This document shows positions 21,415-28,584 of a stretch of DNA of 36,280 bases, piece after piece. Position 1 is the first letter of the stretch, and each line of letters starts with the position of its first letter. Source of the stretch: a virus. The stretch covers positions 1-36,280 of IMG/VR virus record IMGVR_UViG_3300037502_004178; one strand, given 5' to 3'. A program made the translations under genes and the position numbers. Under the pieces are notes generated by a model, which was not told the origin of the DNA, searched no databases, and worked only from the letters and a program-made list of their open reading frames with translations.

Positions 21415-22814
21415 CAGTAATCCGCCTTTCGCTCTTTGTTGTTTGACATAGACGCTAGATTCACAAGGTAAGTATCAGCCTCAACAAAGTAGCCATTGAC
21501 TAAGTTCATGTAGGCCGTGCCAGTTCCGCCATGGCGATTTAAACGAGCGATGACCTCGGTAACGCCCTTTGCCTCTGATGCTACGCTGTCGCTGTAAACA
21601 GACTCTCGATACAACCCCAACCACAAGTCGCAGTCTTGCTCAATCTGCCCTGTGTCGCGGCTATCGCTTGGCATTGGGCGCTTATCGCCACGGCTCTCAA
21701 GGTTTCGGTTAAGTTGAGTCAGCAACAGCACGACACAATCCAACTCTTTGGCTAGGTTCTTTAGCCCCTTGGTGATTTCGCCATACGCCAAATCATTACG
21801 ATCTGCCTTTTCAGCGCGCATCAGTGTTAGATAATCCACTGCGATGAGTCCCAGTGAAGTTTTCTTGGCCAGCTTTCTTGCTTCGTGCTGAATGTGCTTC
21901 AAATCGATGCCTGGTGTGTCGTCGAGGTAGATGTTTGTTTGGTTCAACTCACCTACAGCCATGCTCATTTTTGCGAAGTCCGAATCATCACTTGAGCCGC
22001 AATAAAACACTTCTGATTTGATTTGTGCTCGTGAACTAACCATGCGCTCAAAGACCTGACCGTTCGGCATTTCAAGCGAGAACACGGCGCAAGATTTTTT
22101 ATGCTTGAACGAAAACTGAGAAACAAAATTATTGAGTAAGTTGGTCTTGCCCATCTTTGGACGCGCCCCGACCACAACCAACGAGCCTCGACGTACAAAT
22201 TTTGGGTAAAGAATCTTATCTAGAGACTCAATGCCCGTTGTATAGCCTGCCGCCAATTCTGGGTTGGTAAATCGCTGCTCAAGCTCTTGAGTCCACTTGT
22301 CTGCCACCTCGCTGATGTGAACCAAACCCGATTCCTTACCGCGAGATGAACGCGCACTAATGGATTCGAGTTCTGCCATCATGTCACCAAGCTTTTCACT
22401 CGCTTTGCGTCCGTCTTTTTCGCTCAGCAATGCCAAAGCATTCTGGTATTTACTTGCGATGACACGCTCTATCGCATTCTCGCGAACCATGTCCGCATAC
22501 GCCATTGCGTTAGCTGCGCTTGGCGTGTTCTTGCAGAGGTCAACCAAATAACCTAACCCTCCGCAGTCTTCCAAGTGACCATTTCGATTTAGGCTAGATT
22601 CAAGCGAAATCATGTCCACGTACTCGCCGCGATTTGCCATGTCCCGGATCGTTTTAAAAATAATCTGATGAGCACGATGCAAGAATGAAGATTCTTTCAG
22701 ATACCCAAGGAGCTTTGTTGCCGATTCCTGAGTCATATCACCAATCAGAACCAGAGAGCCAATCACAGACTGCTCTGCTGAATGCACATTGTCTGACGCT
22801 GGATAGTTCATCAT
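21414..22814 (-). CDS. Replicative DNA helicase, DnaB-like
   Basis: A 466-residue protein with the two DnaB domains: an N-terminal helical domain (EQSVIGSLVLIGD, then GGLGYLVDLCKNTPSAANAM) and a RecA-like C-terminal domain with Walker A GARPKMGKT (216-224), a Walker B-like LGLIAVDYLTLM and the late QLNRNLESRGDKRPMPSDSR motif. It unwinds DNA as a hexamer at the phage origin. Its start overlaps the end of the initiator gene by ATGA, the lambda O-P style pairing but with the phage supplying its own helicase instead of a loader. Confidence 0.93.
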   Translation of the reverse strand: MMNYPASDNVHSAEQSVIGSLVLIGDMTQESATKLLGYLKESSFLHRAHQIIFKTIRDMANRGEYVDMISLESSLNRNGHLEDCGGLGYLVDLCKNTPSAANAMAYADMVRENAIERVIASKYQNALALLSEKDGRKASEKLGDMMAELESISARSSRGKESGLVHISEVADKWTQELEQRFTNPELAAGYTTGIESLDKILYPKFVRRGSLVVVGARPKMGKTNLLNNFVSQFSFKHKKSCAVFSLEMPNGQVFERMVSSRAQIKSEVFYCGSSDDSDFAKMSMAVGELNQTNIYLDDTPGIDLKHIQHEARKLAKKTSLGLIAVDYLTLMRAEKADRNDLAYGEITKGLKNLAKELDCVVLLLTQLNRNLESRGDKRPMPSDSRDTGQIEQDCDLWLGLYRESVYSDSVASEAKGVTEVIARLNRHGGTGTAYMNLVNGYFVEADTYLVNLASMSNNKERKADY

Positions 22815-23665
22815 TGGCTAGTTCCCCAGTTAAGAACCTTCTCGTAGGTTGCTGGTCGGCACACATACTCAAGACTGATCTTCCAATTAAATGTCCCGTC
22901 AGCTGAACCCATGCTTGCACGGAATTTAAGGGCAGCTTGGAAGTAATTTCCTATCCATTCACTCACAGGAAGTGCTTCCTGATTGTCTGAAGATTTAATC
23001 TCTTGGTAGAGCTTGTAGGTCTTTGCAATGTCTTTCAGCGATTTCTCAGGAACCACACGAACGATCTGAGCTTGCTCAGGATTATCAGAGCCAGAAGCCG
23101 ATTCATTCCAAATGGACTTGATTTGTTCTTTGGAAATCAATTCTTGCTTCTTGGATTTTTCCTTTTTGGTAGTTTTTAGATCTGTAGTATTTATATGGTT
23201 ATGATCTGTTATAGATTCGGGATTTTCACCGAATCCATGGACTTGGGAATTTGACCGAATGGATTCGGGATTTTCACCGAATGGATTCGGGGATTTCACC
23301 GAATCCAGTTGCGGAAAGGCTTCACAAGGAAAAATTAGGTTTATTAACGCTTCTTGGTTGAATCTGAAGTAATTGGTTGGAATACCATTTGCCTTCTTAT
23401 TCTTGACCTCCAAAGCATCGCCTAATTTCTCTTTCAATTTAGCCAAAGCACCGCGAACTTGATCGACCGTTAAATACGTTTCAGAACCAAGCTCAGCGTG
23501 TGATTTATAGAACCATTCGCCGTTCGGTTTAGTTCCTGACCAAAATACCAATTGGGATAAAACGGCGGCTTGGTTGTAGTTTCGGCAAAACTCCATAAAT
23601 GGCTTATGAATTACAATCGCATCGTTACCACCCATAGCCTGAATTACCTTAAATGCTTTGCTCAT
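22811..23665 (-). CDS. Replication initiation protein, lambda O-like layout
   Basis: A 284-residue protein. The N-terminal 100 residues (MSKAFKVIQAMGGNDAIVIH, then YNQAAVLSQLVFWSGTKPNG) form a winged-helix DNA-binding domain of the phage replication type. The middle (about 125-165) is a low-complexity, repeated FGENPESI segment encoded by the iterons. The C-terminal part is helical and probably contacts the helicase. I start at the ATG with GGTGG upstream, six codons after the first ATG. It overlaps a possible leader frame (ATGA) and the helicase gene downstream, so replication genes are translationally linked. Confidence 0.8.
   Translation of the reverse strand: MSKAFKVIQAMGGNDAIVIHKPFMEFCRNYNQAAVLSQLVFWSGTKPNGEWFYKSHAELGSETYLTVDQVRGALAKLKEKLGDALEVKNKKANGIPTNYFRFNQEALINLIFPCEAFPQLDSVKSPNPFGENPESIRSNSQVHGFGENPESITDHNHINTTDLKTTKKEKSKKQELISKEQIKSIWNESASGSDNPEQAQIVRVVPEKSLKDIAKTYKLYQEIKSSDNQEALPVSEWIGNYFQAALKFRASMGSADGTFNWKISLEYVCRPATYEKVLNWGTSQ
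23162..23305. other. Candidate phage replication origin: four 22-bp iterons and AT-rich tract
   Basis: Copies of a 22-bp unit with inverted arms GATTCGG and CCGAATC lie at 23214-23235, 23240-23261 (degenerate), 23262-23283 and 23284-23305; the last three are spaced exactly 22 bp. Directly beside them, 23162-23213 is AT-rich. Iterons within the initiator gene next to an AT-rich region is the layout of the lambda origin, bound by O. The repeated FGENPESI in the protein is the translation of these iterons. Confidence 0.78.
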
Positions 23666-23982
23666 ACATCCACCCAATCGCATATAGCTCGTGTGCCAAA
23701 ACTTGTGTTCTCGTTATTTTTTGGGTAGTCTAGACTCCCCATTAAAAGATGTGGCCGTAAGTTTATTCTCATAATTGCCTTTACCGACGTATGTATTGTT
23801 GCAACAGCGAATAGACGAGCTATACTTTTGCTGCTGACGATGTTCTTTGCTAATACAAAAGGTGCGGGGCGTTCCCCCAAGCTAATTGCATCAGCTAGAG
23901 TATGTTGTCGCTCCAAGTGGTCGAGACTTGGAACAGGATTGTTGTGACCGCTCCGCAAGGGGCGGTTTTTATTTGTGTACAC
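23662..23982 (-). CDS. Possible leader frame coupled to the initiator gene (doubtful)
   Basis: A 106-codon open frame whose TGA overlaps the initiator ATG (ATGA), the usual sign of translational coupling. The N-terminal third reads through a plus-strand terminator hairpin and lacks a clear start signal; the frame may begin later. The product (LADAISLGERPAPFVLAKNI) matches no family and does not look like a CII protein. It could be a short leader peptide like those that control plasmid rep genes, or chance. Confidence 0.3.
   Translation of the reverse strand: MYTNKNRPLRSGHNNPVPSLDHLERQHTLADAISLGERPAPFVLAKNIVSSKSIARLFAVATIHTSVKAIMRINLRPHLLMGSLDYPKNNENTSFGTRAICDWVDV
23799..23826 (+). promoter_or_regulatory. 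Sigma70-type promoter for a plus-strand RNA
   Basis: TTGCAA, a 16-bp spacer and TATACT, directed opposite to the replication operon. Predicted start near 23833. Confidence 0.5.
23833..23972 (+). ncRNA. Candidate antisense RNA between cro and the initiator gene
   Basis: About 140 bases from a predicted promoter to a clear plus-strand intrinsic terminator, with no convincing plus-strand coding frame. It contains a hairpin formed by TCCAAGT and ACTTGGA and ends in the terminator stem. It is complementary to the leader of the cro-replication transcript, the place of lambda OOP RNA, and also resembles Cop-type antisense RNAs that control plasmid initiators. Existence as a transcript is inferred. 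Confidence 0.45.
23949..23972 (+). terminator. Intrinsic terminator, plus strand
   Basis: ACCGCTCC-GCAA-GGGGCGGT (8 bp, one wobble) followed by five T. No plus-strand gene precedes it, which is what points to a small RNA here. Confidence 0.82.
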
Positions 23983-24188
23983 TTCCTAACTTCCTAGTTG
24001 CTCATTACCATCTCTCCAAAGTGTTTTCGCTGAAAATTCCAATTAACCATCGTGCAAATGGCCTAACCCTGCCGGTATTGGTATAACGCGAGTGCAATCA
24101 CGCTATTACCACCAGCTTTACTCACTAACTAGATATCGCTAACCAACTAATCAGTGCTTGTTACTTTCCCTAATCTTATTCAATCTCC

Positions 24189-24413
24189 TTACGCGCTCTT
24201 TTTTATTTGCGTGTTGTCGGGGAACACATCTTCAAATCCGCATTTAGCACCAAGCGAGCGGAGTGAGTTAACGATTCTCCAACACATCACTATGTCAGGC
24301 TTCCTGTGTGCATTAATGTAGTGATTGGTCGCGCTTTGCGAGATGCCAACGCGACGAGCGAGCTGAACTTGAGTGGTGTCAAGCTCTTTTAAAATTTCCT
24401 TAATGTTATTCAT
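24189..24413 (-). CDS. Cro-like repressor
   Basis: A 74-residue helix-turn-helix protein: MNNIKEILKELDTTQVQLAR, then RVGISQSATNHYINAHRKPD with the recognition helix, and a short tail. I use the ATG with GGAGAGG before it, nine codons after the first ATG. It is first in the minus-strand early operon and divergent from the CI-like gene, so it is expected to bind the shared operators and favour lytic growth by repressing cI. Size and Q-L-A-x3-G-I-S-Q signature fit the lambda Cro/P22 family. Confidence 0.85.
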   Translation of the reverse strand: MNNIKEILKELDTTQVQLARRVGISQSATNHYINAHRKPDIVMCWRIVNSLRSLGAKCGFEDVFPDNTQIKKSA

Positions 24414-24557
24414 AAGGCCTCTCCTATTAGTATTCCACATTGAAGTTTATTACGCAGAAAGATATTACACAATGGCTATTTCATGAAATGTTGCGGCGCG
24501 CAATAATTATGAATTGTATTGAAATGAAATGAATTTGAATGAACGATCAAAACTAGA
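24414..24557. promoter_or_regulatory. Divergent cro-cI control region
   Basis: A 144-bp AT-rich gap between divergent repressor genes, so it must hold both early and maintenance promoters and their operators. A perfect 12-bp palindrome ATTTCATGAAAT lies at 24478-24489, and an imperfect dyad CAATAATTATGAATTG lies downstream of it. GAAATGAAAT-type short direct repeats lie before the cI start. Which of these are true operators cannot be settled by eye. Confidence 0.6.
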
Positions 24558-25232
24558 ATGAAAATGAAATGGAATGACTTGGCTAAAGCCAGAATGAAAG
24601 AAATTCGCGTAACTCAGAGTCAATTAGCTGAGCAAATTGGTGCGTCACAAAGTGGCGTAGCTCACTGGCTGGGAGGGAATAGAGAGCCAAGCCTTGAGGT
24701 TATAGCTGAAATTTTGAAAATTCTAGGACTAGAAAAAATGATACTGAATTCTGATGGGACGATGGAATATCCAATCAGTGAACTTACAAACGTTAAGCCA
24801 ATCGAAAACCAGCCTGAGGTAAAAGGCTTATTCCCTTTGATAAGTTCCGTTCAAGCAGGGCAGTGGTTAGAAGCATGTGAACCCTACGACATAAGAGATG
24901 CACACATGCTTGCCACCACAGAGAAAGCCAGCGATCGCTCCTTTTGGTTAACTGTGAATGGTGATTCCATGACTGCGCCACCAGGCTCGCCACTTAGCTT
25001 CCCTACAGGTGTACGCATATTGGTAGACCCAACTATAGAAGCAAAAGATAAATCATTGGTGGTTGCCAAACTAGACGATGTTAACGAAGCTACTTTCAAA
25101 CAGTTGATCATAGATGCAGGACAGAAGTTCTTGAGCCCTTTAAATCCCGCATATCCTAAACTACCAATAAACGGGAATTGCCGCATTGTTGGCGTGGTCG
25201 TGGATGCAAAGATAAATATTTTTAGATCATAA
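24558..25232 (+). CDS. CI-like prophage repressor (S24 peptidase)
   Basis: A 224-residue LexA/CI-type repressor. The N-terminal HTH (residues 15-45) includes VTQSQLAEQIGASQSGVAHW. The C-terminal domain is an S24 self-cleaving peptidase: cleavage pair Ala100-Gly101 in SSVQAGQW, nucleophile Ser137 in NGDSM, and base Lys171 in LVVAK. It should hold the prophage silent and be cleaved on RecA activation. There is no strong ribosome binding site before the ATG, so the transcript may be leaderless or near so, as for lambda cI from pRM. A second ATG two codons later is possible. Confidence 0.92.
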   Translation: MKMKWNDLAKARMKEIRVTQSQLAEQIGASQSGVAHWLGGNREPSLEVIAEILKILGLEKMILNSDGTMEYPISELTNVKPIENQPEVKGLFPLISSVQAGQWLEACEPYDIRDAHMLATTEKASDRSFWLTVNGDSMTAPPGSPLSFPTGVRILVDPTIEAKDKSLVVAKLDDVNEATFKQLIIDAGQKFLSPLNPAYPKLPINGNCRIVGVVVDAKINIFRS

Positions 25233-25294
25233 GAAGACCACTGATTACTTAGTAGCATTAGCCTTAAGTAAGATAGATTGATGAGAAAATACCA

Positions 25295-25327
25295 ATTCCT
25301 CTTAGCCATGCATAAGCTAAGGGGAAT
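25295..25327. other. Hairpin between convergent cI and repeat-protein genes
   Basis: ATTCCTCTTAGC pairs with GCTAAGGGGAAT (12 bp, one wobble) around a 9-base loop. No long T-run on either side, so termination is possible but weak. Confidence 0.5.
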
Positions 25328-25359
25328 ATAGTTGCCATGATTTTTGTTAGCTTGCAGCC

Positions 25360-25782
25360 CTAATACTCGTTAATACTAAAGCCGCCGCCAAGTGAAGGTG
25401 TGATTTCACCGTAAGCGCCTGTGTCGTAGTCGTAAGTATTGTAACCTCCACCGACCCTAGGAGTAATTTCGCCCATTGCCCCTGTTTCATACTCATAAGT
25501 ATTAAAACCACCACCTACTCTTGGGGTAATTTCACTTAATGAACCTGTTCCATATTCATAAGTGTTATAGCCGCCCCCTACTCTTGGTGTCATCTCAGAG
25601 TAATTACCAGTGCTAGAGTCATACATATCATACCCACCGCCAACACGTGGCGTAATGTCCACATAGCTTCCAGAGCCATTGTCATAGCAAGAAAACCCAC
25701 CTCCAGGGGTTGGCGAGCAATCAGTATTAGCGGAAGCACTCAAAGGCACTAACAACAGAGCAAAAGATAGTATTTTTTTCAT
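25360..25782 (-). CDS. Secreted repeat protein (probable lysogenic conversion gene)
   Basis: A 140-residue protein with a signal peptide (MKKILSFALLLVPLSASANT) and six copies of a 21-residue unit of the form PRVGGGYNTYEYGTGSLSEI, each starting Pro-x-x-Gly-Gly-Gly and rich in Tyr, Thr and Gly. The first copy has two cysteines. The regular aromatic-glycine pattern suggests a small beta-solenoid or propeller in the periplasm or outside the cell. It is on the minus strand beside cI and convergent with it, the usual spot for genes expressed from the prophage. Target or activity unknown. Confidence 0.75.
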   Translation of the reverse strand: MKKILSFALLLVPLSASANTDCSPTPGGGFSCYDNGSGSYVDITPRVGGGYDMYDSSTGNYSEMTPRVGGGYNTYEYGTGSLSEITPRVGGGFNTYEYETGAMGEITPRVGGGYNTYDYDTGAYGEITPSLGGGFSINEY

Positions 25783-26386
25783 TATTTCCTCCGATGAAAT
25801 ATATAAGCCCTACACAGCAAATCATGTAAGGGCAACTCAATAGGCGGGATAGTTATTAATCAACCAGTTTGGCATTGCTTAACTTAACAGCCCTTCAAAC
25901 AGGCCCGAACAATTATACAATCTTTTTCATACAATTACTGTCCTGAGATGTTAATTGTAATTTGTCATCGTCATTAACCCCTTCGCGCAAGATCACAAAA
26001 CTCATCAGACCACTTCAAATTATTTCATTTTGTAATTTACATGATTATTTCGATATGTAATATTATTGAGAAATGGAATGACTACAACCCAGATGGTTAG
26101 TAAGCGATAGTATTACGGTTGAATTATTACACCTCTTACCCTCTCACTTTCCTACCTTCTGATAATCACACCCTTCTACCGTAAGCGTGTGTGAGCGTAT
26201 GACTTTCAGACCCTGCTCTTTAACAATTTATGTAATCGCCTCACTGGATGGCCGCAGTAATCCAGTAATACACCCCAGCAAGTAGCGATTGTTACGGGGC
26301 GTCGTAATGCTGTAGCGAATTAAAGTAAACAGCCCAAATTAAGCATATTTCCTATTACCTACACGCAATTTATGGCGGAGCATTAG
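25783..26386. promoter_or_regulatory. 600-bp regulatory intergenic region
   Basis: No gene of convincing quality. The first 300 bp are very AT-rich and hold repeated TTGTAATTT (25955, 26030) and a near-palindrome TGTAATTTACA (26031-26041), candidate operators or sites for the nearby HTH proteins. The later part holds a boxA-like element at 26214, then a hairpin ACTGGAT/ATCCAGT (around 26240-26265), as in a structured transcript leader. Promoters for the repeat protein (minus) and the second repressor (plus) must lie here. Confidence 0.5.
26214..26226 (+). promoter_or_regulatory. boxA antitermination element
   Basis: TGCTCTTTAACAA is an exact match to the consensus boxA that recruits NusB-S10 in bacterial rRNA operons. 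It lies in the leader of the plus-strand transcript, 160 bases before the second repressor gene. Confidence 0.6.
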
Positions 26387-26620
26387 ATGAAATGGAATGA
26401 ACTCATTAAGTTCAGAATGAAAAAATCAGGCATAACTCAATCAGACCTTGCAGAACTGATGGGAGTTGCTCAAGGTACTATTGGTCGCTACATAAATGCG
26501 CAGCGAGAACCAAGCCTTGAAAGAATCGCCGAGATGATGAAGCACGTTGGATTGAGTCACATTGTTTTATTAAATGACGGCTCAGTAAAAAGTGGAGATG
26601 ACAAGACCTCCACCACCTAA
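26387..26620 (+). CDS. Second HTH repressor, paralogue of the CI N-terminal domain
   Basis: A 77-residue protein with GGAG before its ATG. It aligns end to end with the first 70 residues of the CI-like repressor: both start with KWN, carry a Q-L/D-L-A-E HTH (ITQSDLAELMGVAQGTIGRY) and then NAQREPSLERIAEMMKHVGL. It lacks any peptidase domain, so it would not respond to RecA. It could be an uncleavable competitor, an autonomous regulator of the hok/par region, or a relic of repressor duplication. Confidence 0.8.
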   Translation: MKWNELIKFRMKKSGITQSDLAELMGVAQGTIGRYINAQREPSLERIAEMMKHVGLSHIVLLNDGSVKSGDDKTSTT

Positions 26621-26713
26621 CTTCTTAGTTTGAAAGGCTTATGGTAGACTTCGAGATGGGCGCTCTTGGCTTATTTGCCAAAAGTGACTCTGATGTTTGC
26701 TTATGGCAGATAA

Positions 26714-26786
26714 ACAAAAGCCCCGTTATCCGGTTACTGTTGGAAGCAGTAATCTTCACTTAACGAGGCCTTAGTCATGAACTTAC
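26714..26786 (-). ncRNA. Sok-like antisense RNA
   Basis: On the minus strand TATAAT (26793-26798) with TTGCCT 18 bp upstream (26817-26822) predicts a start near 26786. About 70 bases on, GCCTCGTTA pairs with TAACGGGGC to form a terminator stem followed by UUUU; an inner TTACTG/CAGTAA stem is also present. The RNA covers the mok start region, as Sok does in plasmid R1, where it blocks toxin translation and decays quickly after gene loss. Confidence 0.75.
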
Positions 26787-26851
26787 AACATGATTATACA
26801 GCCTCTTCACCACTGGAGGCAATGAAATGCCTAAAAATAAAACTGCGTTAG
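26777..26851 (+). CDS. Mok-like overlapping leader frame
   Basis: A 24-codon frame (MNLQHDYTASSPLEAMKCLK) that begins just after the Sok-complementary region and ends inside hok, overlapping its start out of frame. This is the exact arrangement of mok, whose translation is needed for hok translation and is the step blocked by Sok. Confidence 0.6.
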   Translation: MNLQHDYTASSPLEAMKCLKIKLR

Positions 26852-26985
26852 CGGGGCTAGTCGTCCTGTGTTTTACGCTCTTGTGCGGTTTATTGATAGT
26901 TCGAGATTCACTTTGTGAGATTCGATACCAAAATAAAAGCACAAGTTTTCTGGTTCATTTTGTTGTCTACGAAGCAATGAAGTAG
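26827..26985 (+). CDS. hok: Hok-family type I toxin
   Basis: A 52-residue membrane toxin with GGAGG 7 bases before its ATG. It has a basic N-terminus, a hydrophobic segment (ALAGLVVLCFTLLCGLLIV), the family-defining RDSLCEIRY (26-34) and the C-terminal VYEAMK (compare AYES/AYEP endings). Hok proteins insert in the inner membrane and collapse membrane potential. Together with the Sok-like RNA and Mok-like frame it makes a complete post-segregational killing locus, useful for stabilising a plasmid or prophage. Confidence 0.9.
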   Translation: MPKNKTALAGLVVLCFTLLCGLLIVRDSLCEIRYQNKSTSFLVHFVVYEAMK

Positions 26986-27073
26986 GACTGGACAGGAGGG
27001 GAAACCCTCCTGATTCAGTTGTAATGCATGGCCTAAGAGCGCCCTTACCAACCTTTCAACTATCCTTATTCTT

Positions 27074-27104
27074 AAAGAGACGCCCTTCACAGCGTCTCTT
27101 TTTT
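27074..27104 (+). terminator. Intrinsic terminator after hok
   Basis: AAAGAGACGC / GCGTCTCTTT stem, 8-base loop, then a T-run. Isolates hok from the par operon. Confidence 0.85.
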
Positions 27105-27120
27105 ATTGCCTCAATAAAAT

Positions 27121-27684
27121 ATGGATGTACCAATGAATCTACCAACTCTAGTTCTAGCCACACTGAAATCTAACAAGCGCAAAGCTATCACTGGATATGA
27201 CCTAACCAAGATCATAAACGACTTGAAGCTTTTCATGTGGCAAGCGAGCCACCAGCAGGTATACCGAGAACTAGGAAAGCTTGAATCGTCCGGGCTTGTC
27301 ACTCACACCGTTGTTCCACAAGTTGGAAAGCCCGACCGCAAGGAATACGAGTTAACCAAGCAAGGTCATGAGCAATTAGCCCGACTATCTCAGGACACTC
27401 ACAGCCTGCCAGCTATCAGGGATAAGTTAGCGGCGCACATCGTGGCGGCGAAAACCCAATCCTTTGAACTAACCGAACAGCTTTTAACGGACTACGAAGA
27501 AAAGCGCGAAGCTCACATAGAAGAAATGAAGAATAAGAAGTCCACCTACGAGAATGACTGGCTTATGTCTTCACTCTTGGAGCGCCAGATACAAATGGCT
27601 GAAATTGATGTGGCTTGGATTAATAAAATCAAAACTTTCGGGCAGAACAGAGTCCAGGAAGAACACCAAAAGGACAGTAAATGA
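27121..27684 (+). CDS. PadR-like transcriptional regulator
   Basis: A 187-residue protein with the PadR winged-helix: NLPTLVLATLKSNKRKAITG, YDLTKIINDLKLFMWQASHQ, QVYRELGKLESSGLV and the wing RKEYELTKQGHEQL, then a long C-terminal helix region for dimerisation (EEKREAHIEEMKNKKSTYEN). The first ATG has no good ribosome binding site; a second ATG four codons on has GGAT nearby. Its TGA overlaps the parA start (ATGA), so it is probably the autoregulator of the partition operon, a role usually played by the parB-like or HTH product. Confidence 0.82.
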   Translation: MDVPMNLPTLVLATLKSNKRKAITGYDLTKIINDLKLFMWQASHQQVYRELGKLESSGLVTHTVVPQVGKPDRKEYELTKQGHEQLARLSQDTHSLPAIRDKLAAHIVAAKTQSFELTEQLLTDYEEKREAHIEEMKNKKSTYENDWLMSSLLERQIQMAEIDVAWINKIKTFGQNRVQEEHQKDSK

Positions 27685-28325
27685 TTGTACTCATAGATTC
27701 GATAAAAGGTGGACCAGGGAAAAGTACCATTGCCGCTAACATGGCGGTCGCGTTCGCCCAGGAAGGAAAGGACGTTATTTGCGTAGATGCTGACAGACAG
27801 CTGTCACTTAGCAAGTTCTTTCATTCGAGAGAGGCCTTAGACAAAACTGACCTGCCACATGTTGATTGCGTCATTCAGGTTGATGATGTTTCTCGCACAC
27901 TAAGACAGTTAGCTAAACGCTGCGACATTGTTATCGTCGATGTTGCCGGGGCGCTTACTCAGGAGATGGTGACAGCGCTGAAAGTTGCAGACGTATCTCT
28001 GTGCCCTATCGAACCAAGCCAGCTCGATATCGATACTCTACCGGCCTACATGGACCAGATAGAAACCGCTCGATGGAATAACCCAAGTCTAAAAGACCTC
28101 TACGTACTTAACCGCTGCGCACCATTGCGCACGATGGACGATGCAAAAGAGGTTGCAGAGATGCTTAAACAGGAAGGTATGAACCTGCTCGATAACTGGC
28201 TATTCACTTATAAACCTTTCCGCTCCCTGTTTAGTGAAGGGTTAACCGTTGCAGAGTCAGACCCTAGCTCTAAAGCGCATCAAAACTTTCATGAGTTTTT
28301 CAACGAATTTAAGGAGCGCATGTAA
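27681..28325 (+). CDS. parA: ParA-family partition ATPase
   Basis: A 214-residue deviant-Walker ATPase: KGGPGKST (residues 9-16) with the signature lysine, DADRQLSLSKFF, and the Walker B-like IVIVDVAGALT. It lacks an N-terminal HTH, so it is the small plasmid type (Ib), in which another protein does the DNA binding and regulation. It moves DNA over the nucleoid together with a centromere-binding partner. Coupled on both sides to the PadR-like gene and the small downstream gene. Confidence 0.92.
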   Translation: MIVLIDSIKGGPGKSTIAANMAVAFAQEGKDVICVDADRQLSLSKFFHSREALDKTDLPHVDCVIQVDDVSRTLRQLAKRCDIVIVDVAGALTQEMVTALKVADVSLCPIEPSQLDIDTLPAYMDQIETARWNNPSLKDLYVLNRCAPLRTMDDAKEVAEMLKQEGMNLLDNWLFTYKPFRSLFSEGLTVAESDPSSKAHQNFHEFFNEFKERM

Positions 28326-28582
28326 TGGTACGTAGCGCAATTGACCATAAAGACATTCAGAAACCACCAACCAAGCAAAGTAACGCTAACCGTGTAAAGC
28401 GAAGCTACAGCATTGGTGCGGATAACGACGAGAAGCTTGAGGACTTATACCCAACACTGGTTGCGGCGCACCGCCAAGGCTCAGTTTCTGCAATCGTCGA
28501 TTATGCCCTGGACAAGCTCTTTGAAGAAATGAGCGACAAAGAAATAGTAAGTAAAGTCAGAGACAAGCTAAACAAGAGGTAA
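28325..28582 (+). CDS. Small ParB-like / ribbon-helix-helix centromere-binding candidate
   Basis: An 85-residue protein that follows parA by a TAATG overlap. A basic N-terminal tail (KPPTKQSNANRVKRSYSIGA) leads into a beta strand RSYSIG and helices DNDEKLEDLYPTLVAAHRQG, SVSAIVDYALDKLFEE, the pattern of a ribbon-helix-helix dimer. Type Ib plasmid partition systems have exactly such a protein after ParA, with the basic tail stimulating ParA ATPase. The pairing is inferred from place, size and pattern. Confidence 0.7.
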   Translation: MVRSAIDHKDIQKPPTKQSNANRVKRSYSIGADNDEKLEDLYPTLVAAHRQGSVSAIVDYALDKLFEEMSDKEIVSKVRDKLNKR

Positions 28583-28584
28583 TC

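Larger units (their letters stand above)
26658..27044 (+). promoter_or_regulatory. hok mRNA with fold-back (fbi) ends and internal hairpins
   Basis: GGGCGCTCTTGGC near the 5' end (26658-26670) is complementary to GCCTAAGAGCGCCC at the 3' end (27031-27044) apart from one bulged base: the fold-back-inhibition pairing of hok mRNAs. Between them lie the leader hairpin, mok, hok and a perfect hairpin CAGGAGGG-GAAA-CCCTCCTG (26993-27012). In the known system 3' trimming frees the 5' end, allowing translation. Confidence 0.75.

Noticed and set aside
23662-23982. CII-like activator between cro and the initiator
   Set aside because: No HTH is visible and the frame runs through a terminator on the other strand; kept only as a doubtful leader frame.
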